Part shown: positions 17,198 to 25,530 of the stretch, one piece after another
Layout of the letters: each line of letters opens with the position of its first letter
Numbering within the stretch: position 1 is the first letter of the stretch
From: Deltaproteobacteria bacterium
GTDB lineage: Bacteria > Desulfobacterota > DSM-4660 > Desulfatiglandales > Desulfatiglandaceae
Direction: 5' to 3'
Assembly (NCBI GenBank): GCA_018644785.1
Contig: JABGPV010000001.1
Location: forward strand, 1-56,833
DNA length: 56,833 nt
The notes under the pieces: generated by a model
Database searches by the model: none
Seen by the model: only the letters and a program-made list of their open reading frames with translations
What the model was told of the DNA's origin: nothing
Program-made: the position numbers and the translations under genes

Positions 17198-18148
17198 ATG
17201 ATAACCACATCCGCAATGAAGCGTTTAAGGATAGATCCTGCCATCTGCATCGTATTCGGGCTCGTTATCCTGCTGGTCATCTTCGGTTATTTTATCAGTG
17301 ATCGCTTCGGAACGATTCAGAATCTCACCAATATTCTGGAAAACTCAGTTTCTTTAGGGCTGTCCAGCCTGGGTCAGACCCTGGTTATTCTGACAGGAGG
17401 AATCGATCTTTCCATAGGCGGCGTGATCAATCTTACCTCCTGTCTGACTTCCGGCATCATCAACGGCGACAGCAGACTCGTGGTTCCGGTCATTACCGGG
17501 GTCTTGCTCCTGGGCATTCTGATCGGCTTCATCAACGGATCATTAACCGTCTGGCTGGGTGTCCACCCCTTGATCGTGACCCTGGGCATGTCCATGATAC
17601 TGCAGGGGATAACCCTCATGTATACGCTGGCTCCGCCCGGTGCTATGCCGCTCTCCTTTGACTTCATCGCCTATGGGAGGGTATTCGGGGTTCCCTTCGC
17701 ACCGGTGGTTCTGGTCCTGATTTTTGTCATCATGGGAGTATTTCTGAGAAAAACCAAGCTGGGCCGACACGTCTATGCCGTCGGAGGGAATGCTGAAGCG
17801 GCAAGACTCTCCGGGATCCGACAAAACCGGGTGGTCATTTTCGTCTATTCGGCCTGCGGTTTTTTTGCAGCTCTTACCGGAGTCTACCTGGTGAGCCGAA
17901 TGGGCATTGGAGACCCCCGTATCGGCGAGTATTACATGCTGAGTTCCATCACCCCGGTGGTTGTGGGGGGGACCATCCTGGCAGGCGGGAAAGGCGGGGT
18001 TTTAGGCACCCTTATCGGGGTTTTTCTTATCATTTTGCTGAGAAACCTTCTAAACTTTATGGATATCACCTCTTTCTATCAATGGATTATTGAGGGGCTT
18101 ATCATCATTATCGCAGTCTCGTTTTACATTGAAAAGAGGAAGCTATGA
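17198..18148 (+). CDS. CUT2-type ABC transporter permease 1 (RbsC family)
   Basis: 316-residue integral membrane permease with about eight to ten hydrophobic segments. Family motifs: GQTLVILTGGIDLSIGGVIN in the N-terminal third, GNAEAARLSGIRQNRVVIFV (EAA-like ATPase contact) in the middle, and VVVGGTILAGGKGGVLGTLI near the end. Stop overlaps the next permease start (ATGA), so the two are translated together and probably form a heterodimeric channel with the ATPase at 15632. Ribosome site is weak (AAAG before ATG 17198). Confidence 0.9.
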   Translation: MITTSAMKRLRIDPAICIVFGLVILLVIFGYFISDRFGTIQNLTNILENSVSLGLSSLGQTLVILTGGIDLSIGGVINLTSCLTSGIINGDSRLVVPVITGVLLLGILIGFINGSLTVWLGVHPLIVTLGMSMILQGITLMYTLAPPGAMPLSFDFIAYGRVFGVPFAPVVLVLIFVIMGVFLRKTKLGRHVYAVGGNAEAARLSGIRQNRVVIFVYSACGFFAALTGVYLVSRMGIGDPRIGEYYMLSSITPVVVGGTILAGGKGGVLGTLIGVFLIILLRNLLNFMDITSFYQWIIEGLIIIIAVSFYIEKRKL

Positions 18149-19122
18149 GCGATTCTACCATTTCCGTAAACAGAGGAGAGTTATCGGTACTGCGTCGCGC
18201 CATCCCTTTCTTTCAGAAATACGGTCTTTATGTATTTCTGATCATTCTCCTCATTGTGGCCTTCTCGGTTTCACCGAAGTTTTTTTCACCCCGGAACATT
18301 CAAAACCTTCTCACCGACGGTGCCCCACTGGGAATGGCTGCTTTGGGACAGACCTTTGTCATCCTTACAGCGGGGCTGGATTTGTCCGTGGGCTCTCTCA
18401 TGAGCACGGTGGCGGTCATTGCCACTAGCATAAAACCAGACAACGCAATGATATTGCCCATATTCCTGATCTCCATATGTTTCGGCGCCCTGGTGGGATT
18501 CGTCAATGGCTGGCTGGTAACCAAGCGGAAGGTTTCACCCTTTCTGGCCACCCTGGCCACCATGATCGTTCTTCAGGGTATTCGATTTGCTTATACGAAG
18601 GGAGCGCCCCTTTCCGGACATCTGCCGCCCGGATTTCGCGTGCTGGGCACGGGAACCCTGTTTTCCATACCGGTGAACCTGGTTGTCCTTGCTTTTTTGA
18701 TTTTGGTCTTTGCAATTTTGCTCTACCGCTCATCCTACGGAAGAAAACTCTATCTTGTGGGAGGCAATCCCCGGGCCGCTTTCCTGTCCGGTATTCACTC
18801 GGACCGGATCATCATCGCCGCCTATATGATTTGTGCAATCCTCGCGAGCATTGCAGGGTTGTTTCTCGTGGGCTACGTGGGAAGTGTGGACAATTGGGTC
18901 GGAAGAGGTTATGAATTGGACTCCATCGCAGCAGTGATGATGGGGGGCGCTTCTTTTAAAGGCGGAAAAGGAGGCATTTTTGGATCCATCGCGGGGGTGT
19001 TGGTTCTCATCGTGATCTACAATCTGGTCCTGCTTTTGGGATTTCCCATTCAAGCCCAGTTGGTAGTGAAAGGATTGGTCATTATTCTCGCGGCTTCGTT
19101 CTATTTGACGCGCAGCTATTAA
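18145..19122 (+). CDS. CUT2-type ABC transporter permease 2 (RbsC family)
   Basis: 325-residue paralogue of the preceding permease with the same landmarks: GQTFVILTAGLDLSVGSLMS, GNPRAAFLSGIHSDRIIIAA and MMGGASFKGGKGGIFGSIAG. ATGA overlap with permease 1. Two different permeases next to one double ATPase is common in CUT2 loci of nucleoside or autoinducer type and less so in ribose operons, which have one. A 106-base gap with a ribosome site leads to the hydroxylase genes, so transport and hydroxylation are probably co-transcribed. Confidence 0.9.
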   Translation: MSDSTISVNRGELSVLRRAIPFFQKYGLYVFLIILLIVAFSVSPKFFSPRNIQNLLTDGAPLGMAALGQTFVILTAGLDLSVGSLMSTVAVIATSIKPDNAMILPIFLISICFGALVGFVNGWLVTKRKVSPFLATLATMIVLQGIRFAYTKGAPLSGHLPPGFRVLGTGTLFSIPVNLVVLAFLILVFAILLYRSSYGRKLYLVGGNPRAAFLSGIHSDRIIIAAYMICAILASIAGLFLVGYVGSVDNWVGRGYELDSIAAVMMGGASFKGGKGGIFGSIAGVLVLIVIYNLVLLLGFPIQAQLVVKGLVIILAASFYLTRSY

Positions 19123-19228
19123 GAGGTTCATGTTCAGAATAAAATTTTTAGGAAGGAGGCTTGGTAAGAAGAAGGTTTTTGTTATTTAGAAAATCGCCTT
19201 GAACGATTAGAGAAAGGAGGATTGGTTT

Positions 19229-20080
19229 ATGGGAAATTTGGATTATTTTGCTCCAACAGATGTTGGAGAAGCCTTGAAGTTTCTCGCCGAATATGGCGAA
19301 AAGGCAACCGTTTTAGCTGGAGGCACAGATCTGGTACCCAGGATAAACTACTATGCGTTATGTCCGGAAGCCCTCATGCATATCGGGGGACTGGGACTGG
19401 ATTACATTAAAGAGGAGGGCCCAAAGGTCATAGTGGGGGCCACCACCACCTGGACCCAGATTGCAGAAAGTACCATTTTGTTGGACAAAATGGGCATTCT
19501 CACGGGAGCGGCAAAACAAGGGGCTTGCGTGGCCGTAAGAAATGCCGGGACCATTGGCGGAAATCTGATGAATGCCTCCCCGGCTGCTGATTTAACCGCC
19601 GCCTTATTGGCCCTGGATGCAGAACTTTTATTGAAGAGTTCGGATTCGGAACGAATGGTTCCCGTCAAAGACTTTTTTACCGGACCCGGAGAGACCGTTC
19701 GAAAAGCAAATGAATTGCTTGTTGAAATACACATTCCCGTTCCTGCTGGACAGACTTCGTTTTTCAAACTGGGTCGCCGCAAGGCTTTGACCTTGTCGGT
19801 AGCCAACGCAAGTGTCCACCTCGTCATGGACGGAAAGCAATGCAAGGACGCCAGAATTTGCCTGGGAGCAATGGCGCCCACACCCCTTCGTTGTTTAAAG
19901 GCCGAAGCGTTCATTCAGGGAAAGGACGTGGATGGAAACGTGATTTCGGATTGCGCTGCGGAAGCAGTGGCTGAAAGCAACCCCATTGATGATCAGCGTG
20001 CCACGGCATGGTACCGTCAGAAGGCTGCGAAAGCCCTGGTGGCGCGTGCTCTTGCTCAGGCTGCCGGTGTCGAATATTAG
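19229..20080 (+). CDS. Molybdenum hydroxylase, FAD-binding medium subunit (CoxM/NdhF type)
   Basis: 283-residue flavin subunit that passes electrons from the Fe-S subunit to an acceptor. FAD motifs: ATVLAGGTDLVPRI (pyrophosphate loop) and NAGTIGGNLMNASPAAD (second FAD loop), both standard in the xanthine dehydrogenase/CO dehydrogenase medium subunit. The C-terminal domain with ARICLGAMAPTPLRC is complete. Strong ribosome site AAAGGAGG. First of four adjacent subunit genes (F, S, L, M order). Substrate unknown; family members hydroxylate purines, nicotinate, quinolines, or oxidise aldehydes and CO. Confidence 0.92.
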   Translation: MGNLDYFAPTDVGEALKFLAEYGEKATVLAGGTDLVPRINYYALCPEALMHIGGLGLDYIKEEGPKVIVGATTTWTQIAESTILLDKMGILTGAAKQGACVAVRNAGTIGGNLMNASPAADLTAALLALDAELLLKSSDSERMVPVKDFFTGPGETVRKANELLVEIHIPVPAGQTSFFKLGRRKALTLSVANASVHLVMDGKQCKDARICLGAMAPTPLRCLKAEAFIQGKDVDGNVISDCAAEAVAESNPIDDQRATAWYRQKAAKALVARALAQAAGVEY

Positions 20081-20099
20081 CCAAGGAGGCATATAGACC

Positions 20100-20573
20100 A
20101 TGAAACAAATATTAGCATTCACTTTGAATGGCTCGCTTGTAGAAGTCCTGGTAGAGCCGTCTGATACCCTCCTGGATGTCCTTCGTGAGCAATTGGGCAT
20201 TATGGGCACCAAGCGCGGGTGCGACTCAGGAGATTGCGGCACATGCACGGTTCTGATCAACGGAGAACCCATGCGATCCTGCTTGGCCCTCGCCTTAACG
20301 GTCGCCGGTCAAGAAGTGGGCACCATCGAAGGGCTGGAAAAAGATGGAGAACTGGCCCCTTTGCAAAAGGCTTTTCACGAACACGGTGCTTCCCAATGCG
20401 GTTTTTGCACTTCCGGCATGATCCTTACGAGCAAAGCCTTGTTGGAGAAAAGTCCCAATCCTTCACGGGATGAAATCGTGGAATACATGTCTGGAAATCT
20501 TTGCCGGTGCGGCACCTACGTGGAAGTTATTGAAGCCATTCAATCAGTCGCCAGCGGTGAGGGAAAGGAGTAA
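20100..20573 (+). CDS. Molybdenum hydroxylase, 2x[2Fe-2S] small subunit (CoxS/NdhS type)
   Basis: 157 residues with both clusters visible: plant-ferredoxin-type cluster by CDSGDCGTCTVLING plus CLA, and the helical-domain cluster by CGFCTSGM and CRCGTYVEV. It relays electrons between molybdopterin and FAD. Length is normal for the separate small subunit. Ribosome site AAGGAGG. Lies 19 bases after the FAD subunit and 5 bases before the large subunit. Confidence 0.95.
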   Translation: MKQILAFTLNGSLVEVLVEPSDTLLDVLREQLGIMGTKRGCDSGDCGTCTVLINGEPMRSCLALALTVAGQEVGTIEGLEKDGELAPLQKAFHEHGASQCGFCTSGMILTSKALLEKSPNPSRDEIVEYMSGNLCRCGTYVEVIEAIQSVASGEGKE

Positions 20574-20578
20574 ATGTC

Positions 20579-21883
20579 ATGACGGAATATGTGGGAAAAG
20601 CCCTTCCACGATACAATGGGCTGGGACAAGTGAACGGCACTGCCGTATTTGTTGACGACATACAAATGTCGGGCATGCTCTACGCAAAGCTCCTGCGCAG
20701 TCCGGTAAGCAAGGGAACAATCAAAAATATCGATTTTAGTGCTGCTCTAAAAATTCCGGGGGTCGTAGGGGTTATAACCGCCGACGATATCCCCGGACAG
20801 AATCTCTGCGGCACCTATGGGGATCAGGCGGTTCTGAATCCCAAAGACATCCGGTACAAGGGAGAGCCCATCGCGGCAATTGTGGCAAAGGATGAAGATA
20901 CGGCTGCAGGCGCCCTTTCGGAAGTAAAGATGGATATCGAAGAGCTTACACCCGTCTTCGATATGTTCGAAGCCATGAAACCGGACGCACCCATCGTGCG
21001 GCCGGAAACACCCAGCAACCTTTTTGAATACCTGCCCGACGTAACGACCCGCGTCATCAAAATCGGGGACATAGAAGCCGGATTTAAAGAAGCGGATCTC
21101 ATCGTTGAAGGGAGATACACAGAAGGCGTTCAGGATCACTGTGCCATGGAACCCCAAGTCTCCGTTGCCTGCATAGATGATTCCGGTCGTTTGGAGATCC
21201 ACACCCACAGCCAGTGCGTAAACCTGCAACTGGGAATGTTGTGCGGCATTTTCAACCTCCCCCAAAGCAAAATCAACTACATGGGAGGCCGAACCGGAGG
21301 TGGATTCGGCGGGAAAAATGAGATCAACTGTGATCACATTGCCGGACTCGCAGCATTGAAATTCAACAAACCGGTGAAATTCAGACTCACACGGCAAGAG
21401 GAACTTCTCTATACTGGAAAGAGGGGCGCATGGGTCTTTGACTATAAGACGGGGGTAAAAAGCGACGGCCGCATCGTGGCTTCACAGATCAAAGAATACC
21501 ACGACAGCGGTGCCTATTGCGGGTTTTCCCCCTATGCAACGGAAAAATGCGCAATGTTTGCTTCAGGCCCCTACTATATCCCCAACATTCATGTTGAAGG
21601 TCAGACCATATTCACTAACAAACCGGTGGGTATCTCCATGCGGGGTTTCGCCATTATCAATGGCCAAATTCCCGCCGATGTTCAGATAAGTCGAATTGCC
21701 GACAAACTGGGCATGGACCCGTGGGAAATTCGGTTCATCAATGCCTTTAGAGACGATGATATCGGCGCCTCCCAATATGTGGTTCGGGCAGCCGGCGCCA
21801 TAGAGGCCATGAAGAAGTGCGCTGAACTCGCAGGAATTCAGTTGCCTGAAAAACTCCTGCAAATGAGCTCAAGGAGGAGGTAG
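20579..21883 (+). CDS. Molybdenum hydroxylase, molybdopterin subunit N-terminal part (NdhL-like)
   Basis: 434 residues, corresponding to the first half of a standard large subunit of about 770. It starts YVGKALPRYNGLGQVNGTAV and contains the aldehyde-oxidase a/b hammerhead domain, then the Moco loop GGRTGGGFGGKNEINCDH and, later, ISMRGFAI (position of the substrate-contacting Arg). It ends after a stretch normally in mid-protein; four bases later the next gene continues with the rest. The same split exists in the paralogue at 26.5-28.3 kb, so this is a true two-polypeptide design. The known parallel is nicotinate dehydrogenase of Eubacterium barkeri (NdhFSLM, about 50 and 37 kDa). The CO dehydrogenase active-site loop is absent. 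Confidence 0.9.
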   Translation: MTEYVGKALPRYNGLGQVNGTAVFVDDIQMSGMLYAKLLRSPVSKGTIKNIDFSAALKIPGVVGVITADDIPGQNLCGTYGDQAVLNPKDIRYKGEPIAAIVAKDEDTAAGALSEVKMDIEELTPVFDMFEAMKPDAPIVRPETPSNLFEYLPDVTTRVIKIGDIEAGFKEADLIVEGRYTEGVQDHCAMEPQVSVACIDDSGRLEIHTHSQCVNLQLGMLCGIFNLPQSKINYMGGRTGGGFGGKNEINCDHIAGLAALKFNKPVKFRLTRQEELLYTGKRGAWVFDYKTGVKSDGRIVASQIKEYHDSGAYCGFSPYATEKCAMFASGPYYIPNIHVEGQTIFTNKPVGISMRGFAIINGQIPADVQISRIADKLGMDPWEIRFINAFRDDDIGASQYVVRAAGAIEAMKKCAELAGIQLPEKLLQMSSRRR

Positions 21884-21887
21884 ACTC

Positions 21888-22892
21888 ATGAAAAAGAGAG
21901 GTAACGGCATTTCGTTGGTCTTGCATCCTACGGGCAACAAAGGAGCAGGTGATCCAAGTCAGGCGGCGATTCAACTGAAGCCAGATGGTTCATTCACTCT
22001 TATTATCGGCTCCGTTGATCTCGGTCAGGGCTCCACTACCATCATGCGGCAGTTCGCCGCTGATGAATTGGATGTCCCCATTGATTCCATTAGCGTGAAC
22101 AACGCAGCCGGAAATATTGCGCCCGTATGTACAGGTAGTTTTGCCAGCCGGGTCACTTTGGTTGCGCCCCATGCTGTCCGTATTGCCGCGGAAGACCTTA
22201 AGAATCAAGTTTGTCTTTGGGCTGCGGAACAATTTGAAGTGGATGTTGTGAATGTAGTTTTCGCCGAGAACAAGGTCTCGGTGAAGGACGATCCTGAAAA
22301 GGTAATGAGCATGGCGGAAGTGGGTGAAGGTGTTCTCGGCAGTGCCAATTATATCATCGGCACCGGCGCGTGGTTCGCAGCCCCTTACACGGACCATGAT
22401 CCCGAAACAGGAAAAATGGAATCCGTGGGTGCCATCTCCTTTGGCGCATGCGTGGTAGAGGTAGAAGTCGACACCGAGACGGGTGTGGTGGATGTTCATA
22501 AGACCATACAGGTCTGGGAAGTTGGAAAAGCGGTCAACCCACTCATGTGTAAGATGCAGATCCACGGTGGGCTGTCCATAGGTTTGGGGTATACTTTCAT
22601 GGAAAATTCCATGCCCTATTACCCGGAAATCACGCACTCTCCGGGCAGCTTGGCGGACTATCAGATCCCCACTTTCGCCGACTACCCTGAAGACACCTCA
22701 TGCGCCTTCGAAGAAGTTCCGCATCCGATGGGTGTAAAAGGGGCCAAGGGTTTTTCAGAAGGCTCGTCTTCTGCGCCCATACCCGCTATCATTACTGCAA
22801 TCCATGATGCGATTGGCGTATGGATCACCGAGGTTCCCATTAGCCCGGAGGTGGTCTTAAGGGCCCTGGAAGAAAACGAAAAAACAAGTTGA
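21888..22892 (+). CDS. Molybdenum hydroxylase, molybdopterin subunit C-terminal part (NdhM-like)
   Basis: 334 residues that complete the large subunit: GSVDLGQGSTTIMRQFAADE and GSFASRVTLV (Moco binding), and near the end GAKGFSEGSSSAPIPAI, in which the Glu stands at the place of the catalytic general base of xanthine-dehydrogenase-type enzymes. It has its own very strong ribosome site (AAGGAGGAGGT) four bases inside the end of the L gene, so it is translated separately and not by readthrough. The L plus M total of 768 residues equals one normal large subunit. An inverted repeat follows at 22924. Confidence 0.9.
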   Translation: MKKRGNGISLVLHPTGNKGAGDPSQAAIQLKPDGSFTLIIGSVDLGQGSTTIMRQFAADELDVPIDSISVNNAAGNIAPVCTGSFASRVTLVAPHAVRIAAEDLKNQVCLWAAEQFEVDVVNVVFAENKVSVKDDPEKVMSMAEVGEGVLGSANYIIGTGAWFAAPYTDHDPETGKMESVGAISFGACVVEVEVDTETGVVDVHKTIQVWEVGKAVNPLMCKMQIHGGLSIGLGYTFMENSMPYYPEITHSPGSLADYQIPTFADYPEDTSCAFEEVPHPMGVKGAKGFSEGSSSAPIPAIITAIHDAIGVWITEVPISPEVVLRALEENEKTS

Positions 22893-22923
22893 TTTCATGC
22901 GGGGTCAATACAAATTAAAATGG

Positions 22924-22958
22924 CCAAAGCCGGGGGTGAATGTTGCTTCCGGCTTTGG
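22924..22958. terminator. Stem-loop after the hydroxylase operon
   Basis: Perfect 10-bp inverted repeat CCAAAGCCGG/CCGGCTTTGG with a 15-base loop, 31 bases after the M stop. No clear U-tract follows on the plus strand, so termination may be partial. The next gene has its own promoter. Confidence 0.55.
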
Positions 22959-23011
22959 TCGAAAATGAGGGTGTACTTAACGTAAATCTGAAACATTTGA
23001 AATCGGTTTGA

Positions 23012-23041
23012 TTGGAAAAAACGCTTTGAAGGCTTTATAAT
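23012..23041 (+). promoter_or_regulatory. Putative promoter of the GntR gene
   Basis: TTGGAA (23012-23017), 18-base spacer and a perfect TATAAT (23036-23041), 27 bases before the ATG at 23069. Supports separate transcription of the regulator and the genes behind it. Confidence 0.45.
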
Positions 23042-23068
23042 GGTTATGGCTTCACGGCGGAGCTTTGG

Positions 23069-23725
23069 ATGACTTTAGAAAAGATAGAAAATAAGACGCT
23101 TCGACAGAGAGTCTACGAAGTGCTTAAAGAAAAGATGATCACAGCGGAAATTTTGCCCGGGGAGAAGATTAGTCTTCGCTCCTTGGCCAAACAGATGGGC
23201 GTGAGCCTGTCACCGGTTCGGGAAGCGTTGCTGCAGCTCGAATCAGAACGGATCGTGGTTATCGAAAGCAACAAAAGCATTCATGTCAACAACCTGACCC
23301 TGGATGAGATGGATGAGGTTCTGAAACTCCGGATTATGTTGGAAACCCTCGCCGCAGAGACAGCCTGCGATTCTCTGCCCGATTCCCTGATTCCCAAACT
23401 AGCCGGAATGTTAAAGAATATGTACGAATCCATTGATGAACCCAGAGTCTATTTGCGACATAACCAGCACTTTCATTTCAGCATCTACCGTCAGGCAAAC
23501 TCACCCATTCTTTTCGATATTATTTCAAATTTGTGGATGCGGATCGGACCCTATATTTTCCTTTGTGCGCGGGAAAAACAGGATGTTTTGCTGGCCATGA
23601 AACATCACCAGGCCATTTATGATGCCTTGGGATCGAGGGACAAGCCCGGTGTTTCCAAAGCGATAGAAGGTGACCTTCGTGCCGCGGCCGTAGTAATAAA
23701 GAACTCTCTAAACCCCGGCCTTTGA
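23069..23725 (+). CDS. GntR-family transcriptional regulator (FCD/FadR subfamily)
   Basis: 218 residues: winged helix-turn-helix at about 10-75 (ISLRSLAKQMGVSLSPVREA as recognition region) and an all-helical FCD ligand domain at about 85-215 with the metal-binding His pattern HNQHFHFSIY and KHHQAIYDAL. FCD regulators usually sense carboxylic acids. GGAG lies ten bases before the ATG. Placed directly behind the transporter/hydroxylase operon and in front of MoaD, glyoxalase-fold and SMP-30 genes, so it probably controls this block; the operator at 14002 is a candidate target, in competition with the second FCD regulator at 39624. Confidence 0.88.
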   Translation: MTLEKIENKTLRQRVYEVLKEKMITAEILPGEKISLRSLAKQMGVSLSPVREALLQLESERIVVIESNKSIHVNNLTLDEMDEVLKLRIMLETLAAETACDSLPDSLIPKLAGMLKNMYESIDEPRVYLRHNQHFHFSIYRQANSPILFDIISNLWMRIGPYIFLCAREKQDVLLAMKHHQAIYDALGSRDKPGVSKAIEGDLRAAAVVIKNSLNPGL

Positions 23726-23791
23726 ATCGAATCGAATTTTAATGGAAAGAAACCTAATTTTTCTATTGCACGTCAAAGGAGATAAGGACTC

Positions 23792-24034
23792 ATGAAGGTT
23801 CAAGTTTGGCTTTGGGGTCACCTCACTCAATACGTTCCGGATAAACAGAAGGGGAAATTCCGGGTAGTTGAAATTCATGACGGCGCCACCATAAGAAATG
23901 TTCTGGATCAATTACTGATTCCCGAATGGGCGGTAAATCTTTTGTTCTTAAACGGTGACAATGCAACCGATCGTGAAACACTGGAAGATGGAGACCGGAT
24001 GAGTGCCTTTCCCAGATTGTTGTCGGGCGGTTGA
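23792..24034 (+). CDS. MoaD/ThiS-family sulfur carrier
   Basis: 80-residue beta-grasp protein ending in LLSGG, the C-terminal Gly-Gly that is adenylated and thiocarboxylated in MoaD and ThiS. Internal LLFLNGDNATDRETLEDGDRM is the usual late part of the fold. Adjacent to a molybdenum hydroxylase, so a role in molybdopterin dithiolene formation is plausible; no moaE or moeB-like partner is in the window. Ribosome site AAAGGAG. Compare the MoaD-like protein at 55732, which lacks Gly-Gly. Confidence 0.82.
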   Translation: MKVQVWLWGHLTQYVPDKQKGKFRVVEIHDGATIRNVLDQLLIPEWAVNLLFLNGDNATDRETLEDGDRMSAFPRLLSGG

Positions 24035-24097
24035 TGGAAATGAATTACGGCAGAATCAATCAATAAAACCCTATGGGCCAACCGGGAGGTACCATTC

Positions 24098-24460
24098 ATG
24101 ACGATACGAGTGGAAGGCTACAATCACGTGGGAATTGTAGTGAAAAACCTTGAAGTATGTAAGCGGTTTTACGGGGACATCCTGGGTTTGGAAGATGCTC
24201 CGAGGCCCAACTTCAATTTCCCCGGCCATTGGTACCAGGTAGGCCCGAACACCCAACTTCACCTGATGGTATATGATGAAGTGATCCCTGACACCATGCG
24301 GCATTTCGCCCTGGAAGTGGAGGATTTTTCAGACGCTTTAGCCCACCTGGAGGCCCACGGCATCCCCATCGTGGAGGGCCCAGGCAAACGGCCCGATGGA
24401 TCTGATTTTCTTTTCTGCAAAGACCCGGACGGGAATTTAGTGGAACTCACCAGACATTAA
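24098..24460 (+). CDS. Glyoxalase/VOC-superfamily protein
   Basis: 120-residue vicinal-oxygen-chelate protein: two beta-alpha-beta-beta-beta modules with the metal ligands in expected places: NHVGIVV (His), TQLHLMV (His), MRHFALEVEDF (His) and DPDGNLVELTRH (Glu). All four ligands are present, so it should bind a divalent metal as lyase, isomerase, epimerase or dioxygenase. Ribosome site GGGAGG. Lies between MoaD and the SMP-30 gene, in the catabolic block following the hydroxylase. Substrate unknown. Confidence 0.82.
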   Translation: MTIRVEGYNHVGIVVKNLEVCKRFYGDILGLEDAPRPNFNFPGHWYQVGPNTQLHLMVYDEVIPDTMRHFALEVEDFSDALAHLEAHGIPIVEGPGKRPDGSDFLFCKDPDGNLVELTRH

Positions 24461-24575
24461 AAAAATCAAATAGATATTGAGGGATCTAAGGGCCTAATCT
24501 ATTCATGTGCTTAAGGGACCGTTCAGCAAAGATTGCCCACAAAACCAAAAAACATTTAAAGATGATGGAGAAAAT

Positions 24576-25490
24576 ATGTCAATTAAAATTGAATGCATTT
24601 TAGAGTGTGAAAATCATCTTGGAGAAGGACCTGTATGGGATGTTGAGGAAGGGCGACTTTATTGGGTAGACGGCACCGGTCCACGCCTGGGTAAAAAGGC
24701 GGTATGGCGAATGGACCCGAAAACCGGAAAGGTGGAAAATTGGGATCTTCCGAAAGATATCGGTGCCCTTGCCCTGCGCGAGGGAGGGGGCGGCGTAATG
24801 GCCATGTGTGACGGCTTTTACTTCTTCGATTTTGATTCAGGAGAATTGGAGTTGATCCAAGAGGTCGAAGCCGAAATCACCCGCACCCGGCTCAATGACG
24901 GTAAGGTCGACCGGCGGGGCCGTTTTTTTGCTGGTGGCATGGACGACAAGGAAGAACTCAAAAACTGCGGCCTCTGGCGTCTCGATCCCGATTTGGTTGT
25001 CACCAAAGTCGATGATGGGATCATCTGCACCAACGGACCCTGCTGGAGTCCGGACGATAAGATCTTCTATCTGGCGGATACCTTTCAAAATGAATTTTGG
25101 GCCTATGATTACCATATCGAAACGGGGACCCTCTCCAACAAACGCATTTTCGCGACGACACATGACGATGCCGGTGTAGCGGACGGATCCACCATCGATG
25201 AAGAAGGGTGTTTGTGGAATGCTCAGGTCATAGGCGGCGAACTGGTCCGATACGCGCCGGACGGATCCGTGGAACGTCGTATCGGAATGCCTGTGAAAAA
25301 CATCACCAGCGTCATGTTCGGTGGGGATAAACTGGACGTTCTTTACGTGACCTCCATGGCGCGTGTCAAGCACCCAGCGGTTCACGATATGTTCGCCAAA
25401 CAGAATAAGCCCCAGTTTCTCGCGGGCAGCCTCTTCGCCGTAACGGGCCTGGGTATCTGCGGAATTCCTGAACCCCGCTTTGCCGGTTAG
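24576..25490 (+). CDS. SMP-30/gluconolactonase/LRE-family hydrolase
   Basis: 304-residue six-bladed beta-propeller of the SMP-30 family, usually Ca- or Zn-dependent lactonases. Family motifs: ENHLGEGPVWDVEEGRLYWV (Glu metal ligand), TRLNDGKVDRRGRFFAGGM (Asn ligand), CTNGPCWSPDDKIFYLADTF and GVADGSTIDEEGCLWNAQV (Asp ligand). The start is ATG 24576 with GGAG seven bases upstream; an in-frame ATG at 24507 would add a non-family extension. In this block it could open a lactone made from the hydroxylation product; this is inference. Converges with the LacI pseudogene. Confidence 0.88.
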   Translation: MSIKIECILECENHLGEGPVWDVEEGRLYWVDGTGPRLGKKAVWRMDPKTGKVENWDLPKDIGALALREGGGGVMAMCDGFYFFDFDSGELELIQEVEAEITRTRLNDGKVDRRGRFFAGGMDDKEELKNCGLWRLDPDLVVTKVDDGIICTNGPCWSPDDKIFYLADTFQNEFWAYDYHIETGTLSNKRIFATTHDDAGVADGSTIDEEGCLWNAQVIGGELVRYAPDGSVERRIGMPVKNITSVMFGGDKLDVLYVTSMARVKHPAVHDMFAKQNKPQFLAGSLFAVTGLGICGIPEPRFAG

Positions 25491-25530
25491 GATGAATATC
25501 GCCCTGTCCCACCATCTTATGGACAGCGGT

